This document shows positions 27,843 through 37,931 of a stretch of 42,720 nt of DNA, piece after piece (the stretch's first letter is position 1; the number at the start of each line of letters is the position of its first letter). This DNA is from Prochlorococcus sp. AG-409-L14. GTDB taxonomy: Bacteria > Cyanobacteriota > Cyanobacteriia > PCC-6307 > Cyanobiaceae. The notes beneath the pieces were generated by a model. The model worked only from the letters and a program-made list of their open reading frames with translations, ran no database searches and had not been told where the DNA came from. The stretch covers positions 1 through 42,720 of the forward strand of contig QCKF01000011.1 of NCBI GenBank assembly GCA_003215545.1. The letters run 5' to 3'. The position numbers were made by a program, and so were the translations under genes.

Positions 27843-27924
27843 GGTGAATCTGTAATTCCAAAGATTGACGCTATCAGCCCATATCCATTATTAGGATCAT
27901 TATTATCAAATTCACTAACAACTG

Positions 27925-28185
27925 ATGGCAAAAATAGAAATCTACACCTGGCAATACTGTCCGTTCTGTATCAGGGCAAAATCTTTGCTTCAGCAGAAAG
28001 GCATCGATTTCATAGAACATTCAATAGATGGAGACCAAAAAGCGCGTTCAAACATGCGCAATAGAGCTGATGGAAGAAATACTGTTCCTCAAATCTTCAT
28101 TAATGACAAAGGGATTGGAGGGTGCGATGAACTATATGAATTGGAAAAAACAAAGCAACTAGATCTTCTTTTGCAGGAAAGCTAA
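27925..28185 (+). CDS. grxC: Glutaredoxin 3
   Basis: 86 residues with the dithiol active site CPFC (residues 12-15) in [16 protein letters not shown], the cis-Pro segment TVPQIFIND and the glutathione-binding GGCDELYEL. It reduces disulfides with glutathione. It lies four bases ahead of gshB, a neat pairing of a glutathione-using and a glutathione-making gene. It is divergent from prfB, with 82 bases between start codons. Confidence 0.96.
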   Translation: MAKIEIYTWQYCPFCIRAKSLLQQKGIDFIEHSIDGDQKARSNMRNRADGRNTVPQIFINDKGIGGCDELYELEKTKQLDLLLQES

Positions 28186-28189
28186 AGCT

Positions 28190-29116
28190 ATGAAACAGCT
28201 CTTCGTCCTCGACCCACTTGAGCAAATTAATCCAACCAAAGATTCATCAGCAGCATTAATGCAAGCTGCTCAAAGAGCATCCATTGAAGTTTGGGCATGT
28301 ACTCCTTCTGATTTGCAAGCTCGAGGAGACAAAGCATGGGCTGCAGCCAGTCCTGTACTAGCTGAACCTTGGATAGATATCGGAGAGCCTAAAAGCATTC
28401 CCCTATCTGACTTCACATGTATATGGATGAGAAAAGATCCTCCAGTAGACGAGGCCTTTCTGTATGCAACTCATCTTTTAGAAGTAGCAGAAAGAGATGG
28501 AGCCCTAGTGCTTAATCAACCAGCTTCTTTAAGAGCATGGAATGAAAAATTAGGTGCTCTAAGGTTTAGCGACCTTATGGCGCCAACACTGGTGGCAAGC
28601 AGGGTCTCAGAATTAGCATCATTTGCCTGTAATCAAGGCGAAGTAGTGTTAAAGCCTCTTGGAGGTAAAGGTGGACAAGGCGTTATTCGCGTTGCAACGG
28701 CCGCCAAAGGGCTTGAAGCTTTACTCGAATTAGTTACCGAACAGGAAAGGTTGCCTGTAATGATGCAAAAATTTCTCCCAGATGTTATTCAAGGAGACAA
28801 ACGTATTCTCATAGTTAATGGAGAACCTTTAGGAGCAATAAATAGGCGTCCAAAATCTGGCGATTTTCGCAGCAACCTTGCTTTAGGAGGAAAAGCTGAG
28901 GCTACACAGCTCACTCAAAGAGAAAAAGATATATGCGAAGAACTATCTCCTTCATTAAAAGCTGAAGGTTTATTTTTTGTAGGCATAGATGTTATAGGAG
29001 GTATGTTAAGCGAAATTAACGTCACAAGTCCAACTGGGATAAGAGAAGTAGAAAGTCTAATGAAAATTCCCTTAGCCGATAAAGTAATTAAGAAATTACT
29101 AACATTGTTAGATTAG
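28190..29116 (+). CDS. gshB: Glutathione synthetase
   Basis: 308 residues, ATP-grasp enzyme that joins glycine to gamma-glutamylcysteine. The N-terminal [17 protein letters not shown] and [23 protein letters not shown] are the GshB substrate domain. The glycine-rich ATP loop is [17 protein letters not shown], and the late active-site segments are [18 protein letters not shown] and [22 protein letters not shown]. It shares a transcript with grxC. The last four bases overlap the 3' end of menF. Confidence 0.96.
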   Translation: MKQLFVLDPLEQINPTKDSSAALMQAAQRASIEVWACTPSDLQARGDKAWAAASPVLAEPWIDIGEPKSIPLSDFTCIWMRKDPPVDEAFLYATHLLEVAERDGALVLNQPASLRAWNEKLGALRFSDLMAPTLVASRVSELASFACNQGEVVLKPLGGKGGQGVIRVATAAKGLEALLELVTEQERLPVMMQKFLPDVIQGDKRILIVNGEPLGAINRRPKSGDFRSNLALGGKAEATQLTQREKDICEELSPSLKAEGLFFVGIDVIGGMLSEINVTSPTGIREVESLMKIPLADKVIKKLLTLLD

Positions 29117-30537
29117 AGATCAGAAGTTATTAAATCAAACTGATCCGCAAGGACAGCAAGTTTTAGGCCAACTTCTTTCATCTCCTTATCAACAATTGAG
29201 CCCCTTACAAGTCCTGCTCCAGCTGTTATCTCTAGCTTATTTCCTCTTGCCTGACAACAACGAATTGCAACCCTAAATTCTGCATTACCCAAGCTGTCTA
29301 TCCATCCAATAGGAGCGGCATAACTACCACGTTCAAATGGCTCAAGAGTCCTGAGCCAATTTATAGCTTCTTTCTTTGGCCATCCAGCAACTGCAGGAGT
29401 TGGATGTAATGCTTCTGCTAAATGCAAAGGTAAACAGTGCTTGTTCGAAGCAGTCACAGGAGTATGCAAATGAACTAATTTTCCATGCCTTGCTAATTGA
29501 GGATCCCTAGGCCTTCGAGGATCTAATCCTTCGCGTACAAGTGTTTGAAATATTGAATCCACTACCAATTCATGTTCCCTTCGATCCTTATCAGATCTCA
29601 GGAGTAATTCCGAAGAATCATTTTGACTAGCTGTACCAGCCAATGCATCACAAATCAATTGATCTTTCCGAAGAGACAAAAGACGCTCCGGTGATGCTCC
29701 AAAGAAAGATTCGTCCTTATTCCGCTGCCAAAGAAAGCGGCAGCTACCTTGTTGCTGCTGTCTAAGACGCAACAAAATTGCCAAAGGCTCAATCGTGCTT
29801 CTCAACACAATCGAATGTCTTACTGCTAAAACAAGCTTTTGAAGAACTCCCTCATTCACCAAATCAATTCCACGAATTAAAGCTGACCTATAACAATCTT
29901 TCCAAGTATCAGAAGAAGATTCTGCAAGCGGATAACTAAAAGTCGAAAGTTGATCCCTTTGCGAGCGTTCTAGGAGTCTTTCTCGCATAAGCCATAACTG
30001 CTCAACCAATTCCCTAGCATCGGCTTCGTGTGTGGCGACGCCATTAAGACGCAACCAACCTTCTTTGCCTTGTCTAGTTAATTGCCACCTAGGCAAGACT
30101 GCTTGAACTGCAGGAAGAGCATCTGACCTTTTTTTAATAAGCGAAACTTGTTCAAAAAAGGAAAATGCAAAGAAAAGTCTTGGTCTACATTGTTCAGGAC
30201 AATCGGGAGTTACATCTATCAAACGACCAAGAGTGACATCACAAAACCTTTGTGCTAATTCAAATCTTCTAGGCCCTGATAGATCAAATTGCTGACACTC
30301 ACCACTGGCAGCAATACATAATCCAGGTGCGGAATCCCAAAGGAAACGAAATGGCTGCTGATCAACAATTAACGGCAAATGTGACAGAGGATCGACACTT
30401 TGAATTGGCACAGCCAAGCTCAATACACAAGCATCCGTCTTCCTCTCGCCCCAGGCTTTGGCGGTAGTTTTCAAAATATCGCTGAAAATGGGGCCAGCAG
30501 TCATAAAAAGTAAAAGCTGATCACAAGCACTACTCAA
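29113..30537 (-). CDS. menF: Isochorismate synthase (phylloquinone pathway)
   Basis: 474 residues, chorismate-binding family. The C-terminal half holds the catalytic core: [76 protein letters not shown] and the closing [18 protein letters not shown]. The set fits isochorismate synthase more than TrpE or PabB because of the H(T/P)TPAVxG segment and the men neighbours. It commits chorismate to phylloquinone, the A1 cofactor of photosystem I. It is divergent from menA, 40 bases away. Confidence 0.92.
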   Translation of the reverse strand: MSSACDQLLLFMTAGPIFSDILKTTAKAWGERKTDACVLSLAVPIQSVDPLSHLPLIVDQQPFRFLWDSAPGLCIAASGECQQFDLSGPRRFELAQRFCDVTLGRLIDVTPDCPEQCRPRLFFAFSFFEQVSLIKKRSDALPAVQAVLPRWQLTRQGKEGWLRLNGVATHEADARELVEQLWLMRERLLERSQRDQLSTFSYPLAESSSDTWKDCYRSALIRGIDLVNEGVLQKLVLAVRHSIVLRSTIEPLAILLRLRQQQQGSCRFLWQRNKDESFFGASPERLLSLRKDQLICDALAGTASQNDSSELLLRSDKDRREHELVVDSIFQTLVREGLDPRRPRDPQLARHGKLVHLHTPVTASNKHCLPLHLAEALHPTPAVAGWPKKEAINWLRTLEPFERGSYAAPIGWIDSLGNAEFRVAIRCCQARGNKLEITAGAGLVRGSIVDKEMKEVGLKLAVLADQFDLITSDL

Positions 30538-30565
30538 ATGTATAAACCGTCACCAAGGTTAAAGG

Positions 30566-30574
30566 GGAGGTGAT
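30566..30574 (+). promoter_or_regulatory. Unusually strong ribosome-binding site of menA
   Basis: GGAGGTGAT at 30566-30574, three bases before the ATG at 30578, is a nine-base match to the complement of the 16S rRNA 3' end. Most genes in this window have weak or no Shine-Dalgarno sequence, so the site stands out and confirms the menA start. Confidence 0.8.
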
Positions 30575-30577
30575 TTC

Positions 30578-31546
30578 ATGAAAGAACATCAGGCTGTTGC
30601 AACCCTTTACGTCCCGAACGAGGAAAAAAGCCGTTTATGGAAAGCAGCAATCAAATGGCCTTTGTACTCAGTGGCCGTGATGCCAGTGCTTTTAGGAGCT
30701 GGCTGGAGAATTGGTGCAGGGCTAAATATTCGTATCGACCAATTAATTGGATTCCTTTTGGCTTCTGTATTGCTTTTGATTTGGGAAAACTTAACTAATG
30801 ATCTTTTCGATGCTGACACGGGCATAGATCAGTTAAGCAAACCACATTCTGTTGTAGCACTCCTCGGGAAACGACAACCAGTCAGACATCTAGCTTATCT
30901 AGCCCTCTCATTAGGATTGCTCCTCATCTTGCTTTTAGCAATCAAAAGCACACTTCAGGTCCTTTTCTTAGTTGTAGGCAGTTGTATTCTTGGATATTTA
31001 TACCAAGGTCCCCCATTTAGACTGGGATATCAAGGATTAGGAGAACCTTTGTGCTGGCTTGCCTTTGGCCCGCTAGCAACAGCCGCAGCACTTTTAGTGC
31101 TGTCTCCTATTGAAAGCCTTGACTCTGGTATCCCTTGGGGAACGGCAACTTCCCTTGGAGCCGGACCTGCCTTGGCTACAACTCTTGTACTTTTCTGTTC
31201 ACATTTTCACCAAGTAGCTAACGACAAAGCCCATGGGAAAAAGTCACCATTAGTTCTCCTAGGAACTCGCAGATCAGCCTCATTAGTTCCCTGGCTAATT
31301 GGAATAAGCTTATTACTTGAAATAATTCCAATTTTGCAAGGGCTATGGCCGATAACAGCACTACTTGGTTTAATTGGATTACCTACAGGAATTTCCCTAG
31401 CCCGTCTACTTAATCATTATCACAATAATCCAGAAAGAATTAGTGGAAGTAAGTTTATAGCACTACGTTTCCAAGCCTTAAATGGATTTGGGTTAAGTTT
31501 AGGATTAGCCATCGGACCTATTTTAGGAAGTAGTGTAATCAATTAA
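30578..31546 (+). CDS. menA: 1,4-dihydroxy-2-naphthoate phytyltransferase
   Basis: 322 residues, UbiA-type membrane prenyltransferase with about eight or nine helices. The first diphosphate/Mg motif is NLTNDLFDADTGID (72-84: Asp75, Asp78, Asp80, Asp84); the second is less acidic, ANDKAHGKKS. In cyanobacteria the enzyme attaches phytyl to dihydroxynaphthoate, giving demethylphylloquinone. It is first of a menA-menC-menE run on the plus strand and carries a strong ribosome-binding site. Confidence 0.94.
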   Translation: MKEHQAVATLYVPNEEKSRLWKAAIKWPLYSVAVMPVLLGAGWRIGAGLNIRIDQLIGFLLASVLLLIWENLTNDLFDADTGIDQLSKPHSVVALLGKRQPVRHLAYLALSLGLLLILLLAIKSTLQVLFLVVGSCILGYLYQGPPFRLGYQGLGEPLCWLAFGPLATAAALLVLSPIESLDSGIPWGTATSLGAGPALATTLVLFCSHFHQVANDKAHGKKSPLVLLGTRRSASLVPWLIGISLLLEIIPILQGLWPITALLGLIGLPTGISLARLLNHYHNNPERISGSKFIALRFQALNGFGLSLGLAIGPILGSSVIN

Positions 31547-31557
31547 ATTTAATACAT

Positions 31558-32526
31558 ATGCAAATCACAATAAAAATAAAACCTTTTAGCTTCAACTTAA
31601 CTAAAAATCTAAACACTTTTCGTGGTGTAATCTTTAAAAAAAAAGGATGGTTATTACATATAGAAAATGAACATGGTCAATGTGGTTGGGGAGAAGTCGC
31701 TCCTCTTCAATCTTCTGAATTAATTTCATGCAATAGTGCCTTACAAGCAATTGAACCCAAGACTTCACTTGAAAACCTAGAAGCACTGATATCTCAATCA
31801 CCCAAGGCATTAGCCTTTGGATTAGGAGCTGCGTTAGGAGAATTAAATGGCCTAGTCGGCTTCAAAAATCAAACGGCTTGGCTTAAAGCTCCTAAATCAG
31901 CCATATTGCTACCCACAGACAATTCACTACTGGAAGTAGTGGATTGTCTAGTAGATAGCAAACAAAATTGCATAGATCCACTAACAGTGAAATGGAAAGT
32001 TGCTATTAATGATCAAACATATGAGTTAAAGCTCTTAAAAGAAATCCTCAGCCGACTTCCTATAAATTCTCGTCTAAGAATCGATCCTAACACTGGCTGG
32101 AATAGAGAACAAGCAGAGATATGGGTCAATGAACTTGCTGAAGAACCTCGGTTGGAATGGTTAGAACAACCTCTAAATGCAACAGATATACAAGGCCTAA
32201 AGCAACTTTCTAAACAAGTACCTATTGCTTTAGATGAATCACTTATTTTAAAACCTTATTTACGCAACACCTGGAAAAGCTGGCAAATACGACGTCCTCT
32301 CCTAGAAGGCGACCCAAGAATTCTTCTCAATGAACTAGAGCAAGGGAAAGCGTTTAGATCAATAAGTACAGGGTTCGAGACAGGCATAGCACGTCGATGG
32401 GTAAGTCATCTTGCTGCGCTTCAACAAAAAGGTCCTACACCAACAGCCCCAGGATTAGCGCCAGGTTGGCTACCGGAAAGTCAACTCTTTAGTAGTAACC
32501 CCAAAATAGTCTGGGAAGCTGTATGA
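31558..32526 (+). CDS. menC: o-Succinylbenzoate synthase
   Basis: 322 residues, enolase superfamily. It dehydrates SHCHC to o-succinylbenzoate. Ligands and catalysts seen: K145-W-K147, Asp176 in RIDPNTGW, Glu203 in LEQPL and Asp226 in ALDES, matching K131/K133, D161, E190 and D213 of the E. coli enzyme. The second active-site Lys (K235 there, normally before Pro) appears as Arg246 in QIRRPLLEGDP. STGFETGIARRWVSHLAAL closes the barrel. It is 11 bases after menA and overlaps menE by four bases (ATGA). Confidence 0.92.
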   Translation: MQITIKIKPFSFNLTKNLNTFRGVIFKKKGWLLHIENEHGQCGWGEVAPLQSSELISCNSALQAIEPKTSLENLEALISQSPKALAFGLGAALGELNGLVGFKNQTAWLKAPKSAILLPTDNSLLEVVDCLVDSKQNCIDPLTVKWKVAINDQTYELKLLKEILSRLPINSRLRIDPNTGWNREQAEIWVNELAEEPRLEWLEQPLNATDIQGLKQLSKQVPIALDESLILKPYLRNTWKSWQIRRPLLEGDPRILLNELEQGKAFRSISTGFETGIARRWVSHLAALQQKGPTPTAPGLAPGWLPESQLFSSNPKIVWEAV

Positions 32527-33776
32527 AAAATATCTCACTAATAGTATGGGAGCCTAATAAGACACATGACTTCTCGAAAAGAATTCATGAAGAACTGCCT
32601 AAGAAGAATTGGATCCAAATAATTACAAAAAATCAAAGCCAAGTAACCATTCCTCACAATCTCTTACCTCAGGGAACTGGAGTGATTGTTAATAGTGGAG
32701 GAACTTCAGGAGGTCCTCACCAATGTTTCCATCAATGGTCCAATCTTGATCAATCAGCTCAGGCAACAGGGTATTGGTTAATCGAACAAGGCATAGAACC
32801 TAAAAATTGCGTAATTATTAACCCTTTGCCTATGCATCATGTCAGTGGATTCATGCCTTGGTGGAGAAGTCGTTTGTGGGGTTCAACCCATATATCCGTA
32901 ATACCTCAATTAATGAGAGATCCAATTGCATTAAAGAAATTCTGTGCGCCCTTTTTTAAGAAAAAAGAAGGAGCATTGATAACCTCATTAGTTCCTACTC
33001 AATTAATGAGGTTAATTTCACAACCAAAAGGATTAGAATGGCTCCAATCGTTCGACGTTATATGGCTAGGCGGTGCAGGACTATCAGAAAATCTAGCCAA
33101 AGCCGCTAGAGATTCAAACATACGTTTAGCTCCCTGCTATGGGGCAACTGAAACTGCAGCAATGGTTAGCGTTCTTAGTCCAAAAGAGTTTCTTCAAGGT
33201 CAAAATGGATGTGGAACTCCCTTAAAGGATGTACTGTTAAGTACTAACAGTGATGGTTCATTAAAGATAAAAGCGTCAAGAATAGCTAAGTTCTTATGGC
33301 GTAATGGAAAGCTTGAAAAGCTACTAGACAAGCAGGGTTGGTGGCAATCAAGCGACATAGCTGAATTAACTACAACCGATAACAAAATACAACTCAGAAT
33401 AATTGGACGTAAGGATATGGCAATTCAATCTGGAGGTGAAACAGTATTTCCAGAGAAACTTGAAGCAAAGCTAATCGAATGCGCAAAAGCTAACAAGCTT
33501 CCATTACGGAATCTTTTGTTCTTACCTATTGAAAATCAAATATGGGGTGAAAGAATTATTGCGCTTGTTCAATGGGAACAAAATCACAAACAGCCTGAAT
33601 TCAGCAAATCCCTAGTCAAATTAAAAAGACTCGTTAAAGATTGGATGCCTTATGAACAACCTATTGCTTGGTATACATGCCAAGAACTCACAAAAAATTC
33701 TCTTGGTAAATGGGAAAGGAAAAAATGGGAGAACTGGCTTAAGGAAAAACGTCTATTACAAGAAAGCACAATATAG
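32523..33776 (+). CDS. menE: o-Succinylbenzoate-CoA ligase
   Basis: 417 residues, ANL adenylate-forming enzyme, shorter at the N terminus than acyl-CoA ligases in general. The phosphate loop is NSGGTSGGPHQ in place of the usual TSGTTGxPK. LAPCYGATETAAMV (A5), RIIGRKDMAIQSGGETVFPEKLE (A8 hinge) and the C-terminal catalytic Lys in KNSLGKWERKKW are present. It activates OSB with CoA for ring closure by MenB, which is not in the window. It is translationally coupled to menC. Confidence 0.92.
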   Translation: MKNISLIVWEPNKTHDFSKRIHEELPKKNWIQIITKNQSQVTIPHNLLPQGTGVIVNSGGTSGGPHQCFHQWSNLDQSAQATGYWLIEQGIEPKNCVIINPLPMHHVSGFMPWWRSRLWGSTHISVIPQLMRDPIALKKFCAPFFKKKEGALITSLVPTQLMRLISQPKGLEWLQSFDVIWLGGAGLSENLAKAARDSNIRLAPCYGATETAAMVSVLSPKEFLQGQNGCGTPLKDVLLSTNSDGSLKIKASRIAKFLWRNGKLEKLLDKQGWWQSSDIAELTTTDNKIQLRIIGRKDMAIQSGGETVFPEKLEAKLIECAKANKLPLRNLLFLPIENQIWGERIIALVQWEQNHKQPEFSKSLVKLKRLVKDWMPYEQPIAWYTCQELTKNSLGKWERKKWENWLKEKRLLQESTI

Positions 33777-33828
33777 TTAGCCTAATAATGTAATAACTAG
33801 CTAAAAAATAAAAGTGCTTTAAGCAAGA

Positions 33829-34287
33829 TTAAGAGTTAATAGTAGCTGATGAAGCTTCGAGCCAGAGATCAATGCACCTTGGCAAAGCACATCTCTGACG
33901 AGTCTTAGCATTAATAGAAACATGATGAATTAATGACTGTGCAACCTCAACCTGATCTCTTTTAAATCTACTTTTCACTTGGAAACTATCTTTATCAAGT
34001 CTATGAGGTATTAACTCTACAAATAAGACTTCACCTGCTTTAAGAGGACTCCAAAAGTCGGCATGAGCGTGAAGGACTGGCAAGGCAACTCCTGGATCCC
34101 CAACCTTATCGCTACAGCCTGGGAAAATTTCATGGGCAGACAAACCAAAAGAATAAAGGCTTTCTTCCCAAGCTTCGTGAGACCATCTAAACAAATTTGC
34201 GAAATGCATTACACCAGCAGCATCTGTATCTCCAAAACGAACAGTTCGCTGCAATAGAAGCCAGGTTTTGGGCTTTATACCAGACAA
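33829..34287 (-). CDS. 1,4-dihydroxy-2-naphthoyl-CoA thioesterase (4HBT hotdog fold)
   Basis: 152 residues, single hotdog domain. RTVRFGDTDAAGVMHFANLFRWSHEAWEESL is the 4-hydroxybenzoyl-CoA thioesterase pattern with the catalytic Asp in DTDAAG. The Synechocystis Slr0204 family of this type releases DHNA from DHNA-CoA in the phylloquinone pathway, and the men genes next door support the same role here. It is convergent to menE and lies six bases downstream of ndhH. Other short acyl-CoA substrates remain possible. Confidence 0.85.
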   Translation of the reverse strand: MSGIKPKTWLLLQRTVRFGDTDAAGVMHFANLFRWSHEAWEESLYSFGLSAHEIFPGCSDKVGDPGVALPVLHAHADFWSPLKAGEVLFVELIPHRLDKDSFQVKSRFKRDQVEVAQSLIHHVSINAKTRQRCALPRCIDLWLEASSATINS

Positions 34288-34293
34288 AGAATT

Positions 34294-35478
34294 TTAGCGA
34301 TCTACTGAACCCATAATGACGTCAATCGAACCAAGTATGGCCATAATATCTGCTACCTTTGCACCCTTAAGGATATGAGGAAGGACCTGTAAGTTGTTTA
34401 AATCTGCCGCTCGAATCTTAAATCTCCAAGGAGTCACATCATTATTACCCTGAATAAAGACACCAATTTCACCTTTACCTGATTCCAATCTTGTATAAAG
34501 CTCACCATTGGGAATTTTAAAAGTAGGCGCAACTTTCTTAGCAACATACTGATAATCAAAACCACTGAACTCTCCTTTCTTGCCTTCACTCATACGGCGA
34601 GCTTCAAGATTTTCTGTAGGGCCGCCAGGGATCATTTCACAAGCTTGAAGAAGTATTTTCAATGATTGCCGCATTTCCTCAATCCTGACTCTATACCTTG
34701 CATAGCAATCACCATCTTTGTCCCAAGCAATATCCCAATCAAAATCGTCATAACATTCATAATGATCAACTTTTCGCAAATCCCAAGGGACACCAGCAGC
34801 ACGAAGCATGGGTCCAGAAAGACTCCAATTAATGGCATCTTCTTTGGAAATCTTTCCCAATCCTTCAATTCTTCTACGAAAGATTGGATTGTTAGTGATT
34901 AGTTTTTCATATTCATCAATTTTTGGTCCAAACCAATTGCAAAAATCCCTACATTTCTCCAGCCAGCCCCACGGCAAGTCACAAGCAACACCACCAATGC
35001 GAAAATAATTATTATTAATCAAACGTTGTCCAGTAGCAGCTTCCCAAAGGTCATATATCATTTCTCTTTCTCTAAAGATGTAGAAAAAAGGAGTTTGAGC
35101 ACCTACATCCGCTAAAAAAGGACCTAACCACAAAAGATGATTAGCTATACGATTAAGTTCAAGCATTAATACTCGAATATAACTAGCTCTTTTAGGAACA
35201 GAAATGTTAGCTAAACGTTCTGGAGCATTTACAACAATGGCTTCATAGAACATGCCTGCTGCATAATCCATACGGCTGACATATGGCACGAACATAACGT
35301 TGGTACGATTTTCTGCGATTTTTTCCATACCTCTATGCAAATAACCAATGACTGGCTCACAATCAACAACGTCTTCACCATCCAGGGTTACTACCAACCT
35401 CAAAACACCATGCATTGACGGATGATGGGGACCAAAGTTCACCACCATTGGCTCCGTACGAGTTTCAAGCTGCGTCAT
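34294..35478 (-). CDS. ndhH: NAD(P)H-quinone oxidoreductase (NDH-1) subunit H
   Basis: 394 residues, the 49-kDa/NuoD-type subunit of thylakoid NDH-1, which carries out cyclic electron flow and respiration. The start [25 protein letters not shown] is the quinone-site signature, with [15 protein letters not shown] following. PGGPTENLE and the C-terminal [15 protein letters not shown] are family-typical. It is divergent from rsmH with 43 bases between start codons. Other ndh genes are outside this window. Confidence 0.97.
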   Translation of the reverse strand: MTQLETRTEPMVVNFGPHHPSMHGVLRLVVTLDGEDVVDCEPVIGYLHRGMEKIAENRTNVMFVPYVSRMDYAAGMFYEAIVVNAPERLANISVPKRASYIRVLMLELNRIANHLLWLGPFLADVGAQTPFFYIFREREMIYDLWEAATGQRLINNNYFRIGGVACDLPWGWLEKCRDFCNWFGPKIDEYEKLITNNPIFRRRIEGLGKISKEDAINWSLSGPMLRAAGVPWDLRKVDHYECYDDFDWDIAWDKDGDCYARYRVRIEEMRQSLKILLQACEMIPGGPTENLEARRMSEGKKGEFSGFDYQYVAKKVAPTFKIPNGELYTRLESGKGEIGVFIQGNNDVTPWRFKIRAADLNNLQVLPHILKGAKVADIMAILGSIDVIMGSVDR

Positions 35479-35521
35479 GCCGCCAAAAAAAAACCTAATA
35501 ACTCAATCTTAGAGAGAACTT

Positions 35522-36433
35522 ATGCCAGACCATAATCTCGTTAAATGTTCCAACTTCAAACACATACCCGTCCTAACGACTGAAGTCATGGATTCCTTCA
35601 GTCTTCTACCCCCAGAGCTATTTGATGGCGGGCTAATTATCGATGCGACCCTAGGAGGTGGAGGACATTGTGAGTTAATCCTAGAAACCCACTCAAGATT
35701 GCGTGCAATAGGTCTAGACCAAGATCCACATGCACGAGAAGCGGCAAGCGTAAGACTTGAACGCTTCGGTTCTCGCGTGAGAATCCTGGGTGAAAATTTT
35801 GCTGATTTCAATCCTCCTGAAAAAGCTATATATGTTCTTGCAGATTTAGGAGTAAGTAGTCCTCAACTAGAAACAGCCGAAAGAGGATTCAGTTTCAGGA
35901 TTGATGGCCCTCTTGATATGCGCATGAATAACGAAAAGGGAATGACTGCAAAGGAATTAATCGAAACTTGCAAAGAAGATGAACTTGCTCAAATTATTTA
36001 TGAATATGGTGAGGAAAGATTCTCCAGAAGGATTGCTAGAAAAATCAAGAAAGATCTCCTAGAGAAAGGAGCTTATAAAGGTACAAAAGAATTGGCATAT
36101 GCTATAGCAGGGTGCTATCCCGCAAAACAACGTTTTAGCAGAATTCATCCGGCAACGCGCACATTCCAAGCATTAAGAATAGCTGTGAATAATGAACTAA
36201 CTGTTCTTGAGGAATTTCTCAAGAAAGCACCTGACTGGCTTAAAAAAGATGGCTTAATAAGCTTAATAAGCTTTCATTCTCTAGAAGATAGGAGAGTAAA
36301 AAATACTTTCTTACATGATCAACGATTAGAAAAGGTTAATCGGAAACCCCTAATTGCAAACGAAAAAGAATTAAACCATAATCCAAGAAGTCGGAGCGCA
36401 AAATTACGTATTGGCAGAAAAGTTAATGATTAA
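35522..36433 (+). CDS. rsmH: 16S rRNA (cytosine(1402)-N(4))-methyltransferase RsmH (MraW)
   Basis: 303 residues. [13 protein letters not shown] opens the protein. The SAM loop is [16 protein letters not shown], followed by [14 protein letters not shown] and [31 protein letters not shown]. The C terminus has [12 protein letters not shown] and [15 protein letters not shown], then [14 protein letters not shown]. It methylates N4 of C1402 in the ribosomal P site. In many bacteria it heads the division and cell-wall cluster; here it stands alone next to ndhH, as in related picocyanobacteria. Confidence 0.96.
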   Translation: MPDHNLVKCSNFKHIPVLTTEVMDSFSLLPPELFDGGLIIDATLGGGGHCELILETHSRLRAIGLDQDPHAREAASVRLERFGSRVRILGENFADFNPPEKAIYVLADLGVSSPQLETAERGFSFRIDGPLDMRMNNEKGMTAKELIETCKEDELAQIIYEYGEERFSRRIARKIKKDLLEKGAYKGTKELAYAIAGCYPAKQRFSRIHPATRTFQALRIAVNNELTVLEEFLKKAPDWLKKDGLISLISFHSLEDRRVKNTFLHDQRLEKVNRKPLIANEKELNHNPRSRSAKLRIGRKVND

Positions 36434-36441
36434 CACTATCC

Positions 36442-37635
36442 TTAATCCCCCCTCAATCGACTGACTACATTATCTATCACACTAGTAGCTTTCTTAATAT
36501 CCTCAATAGAAGTATCTCTTCCTAAACTAAGACGAATAGATGAATCGGCTTCTTTAACAGTCCTTCCAAGAGCTAGCAAAACATGTGAAGGTTTTCCAGC
36601 ACTACAAGCAGAGCCACTACTACATGAAATAAAAGGACGTAATTCCCTAAAAAGTCTGCTTCCAGAAACTCCAAGTATGGTGATATTTAAATTATGGGGA
36701 AGCCTATTCTCCATAGAGCCATTTACAATTATATCGGGAATTTTCTGTCTTAAGTCTATTAAGAGTTGATCTCTTAATAGGCCAAGTTTTTCTTGATGGA
36801 TATTTAGATCTCTAAATGCTAATTCTGCTGCCTTAGCAAATCCAATAATCAAAGGGACAGGAATAGTTCCGGGCCTAAGATTCTGCTCTTGCCCACCACC
36901 CCAATGCAAAGGCAGTATTGGTAATTCAGATCGCATCACTAGAGATCCAATTCCTTTAGGTCCATAAAGCTTATGTGAACTTATGCTTATGAAATCTAGC
37001 CCTAATTTATCAACTTCTATGGGAATATGTCCAAATGCCTGTGCAGCATCACTATGTACCAATACTTCCTTTTCCTTACACGCTTCAACTAATTCCGCAA
37101 GAGGCTGAATGACCCCAATTTCGTTATTAGCAAACATGAAGCTTGCAAGGAATGTATCCTCTTCAAAAGCTTCCACTAATTGATCTTTAGATAAAAGCCC
37201 ATCAGGGCCTGGATATAACTCTGTCAATCGAAATCCTTCCCTAATTAATTGCCTGAGAGGGTCAAGAACTGCATGATGCTCAGTAGCAAGAGTAATAATA
37301 TGGCCAGGTGAACCTTTATCCGCTGCCATTGCACGCGCATGACCTAATAAAGCTAAATTATTAGCTTCGGTTGCACCACTAGTAAAAATCAATCTTTCTG
37401 GCACAACATTAAGCAAAGAAGCAATTTGTTCTCTTGCCAAAGTCACAGCCGCAGAGGCCATCAAACCAAAACGACTTTGCCGACTTGAAGCATTAGCCCA
37501 CAATTCGTTCCAATAAGGAGCCATTGCTTCAAGCACCTCTTGAGAACATGGCGTTGTTGATTGATAATCAAAAAGCAAAGGATAATTATTATTTGATCGC
37601 TGTAAATGAACTTGCTTCATAGCATTATTTTCCAT
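36442..37635 (-). CDS. Cysteine desulfurase (NifS/IscS-like)
   Basis: 397 residues, class V aminotransferase fold. FTSGATEANNLALLG, THE-type ATEHHAVLDPL, SDAAQAFGH and the PLP Lys222 in SSHKLYGPKGIGSL make the PLP site. The catalytic Cys344 is in the loop SSGSACSAG, the long-loop IscS/NifS type and not the SufS type. It removes sulfur from cysteine for Fe-S clusters and thio-modification. An ATG at 37620 (MKQVHLQ) is a possible later start. It is convergent to rsmH, eight bases apart. Confidence 0.92.
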   Translation of the reverse strand: MENNAMKQVHLQRSNNNYPLLFDYQSTTPCSQEVLEAMAPYWNELWANASSRQSRFGLMASAAVTLAREQIASLLNVVPERLIFTSGATEANNLALLGHARAMAADKGSPGHIITLATEHHAVLDPLRQLIREGFRLTELYPGPDGLLSKDQLVEAFEEDTFLASFMFANNEIGVIQPLAELVEACKEKEVLVHSDAAQAFGHIPIEVDKLGLDFISISSHKLYGPKGIGSLVMRSELPILPLHWGGGQEQNLRPGTIPVPLIIGFAKAAELAFRDLNIHQEKLGLLRDQLLIDLRQKIPDIIVNGSMENRLPHNLNITILGVSGSRLFRELRPFISCSSGSACSAGKPSHVLLALGRTVKEADSSIRLSLGRDTSIEDIKKATSVIDNVVSRLRGD

Positions 37636-37931
37636 TTTAAATAGTTACAATCAAATAATTGCAATGAAAGAATGAAAAGCATCCGAATATATTCTCATAA
37701 GGCTTAGCGGGAAAAGAGTTTACTTTCTGAATATATTTTTCTAAAGCTGAATATTGCATTAGGTAAATTTTTTAGTTTCGAAAATGCATTATAACTTGAG
37801 GAAGAAAGCCTTGAATACCCATCAAGAAAAATAAACGTGTTCTTAAAGCCTATATTTACCTTATATAAACATGCCTTTGGCAAGCAAAGCGTTGCTAAAG
37901 CTTCTAGATTTTCCCAAGAGACAATTTCTTT
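37636..37931. other. Divergent intergenic region, 296 bases
   Basis: AT-rich space between the cysteine desulfurase gene and the response regulator gene. It includes a repeated GAATATATT (near 37686 and 37728) and TATAAC-type strings such as the one near 37790. No RNA gene or conserved ORF is recognised. A 130-codon minus-strand frame reaching into the response regulator is judged a shadow. Both promoters must lie here. Confidence 0.5.
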
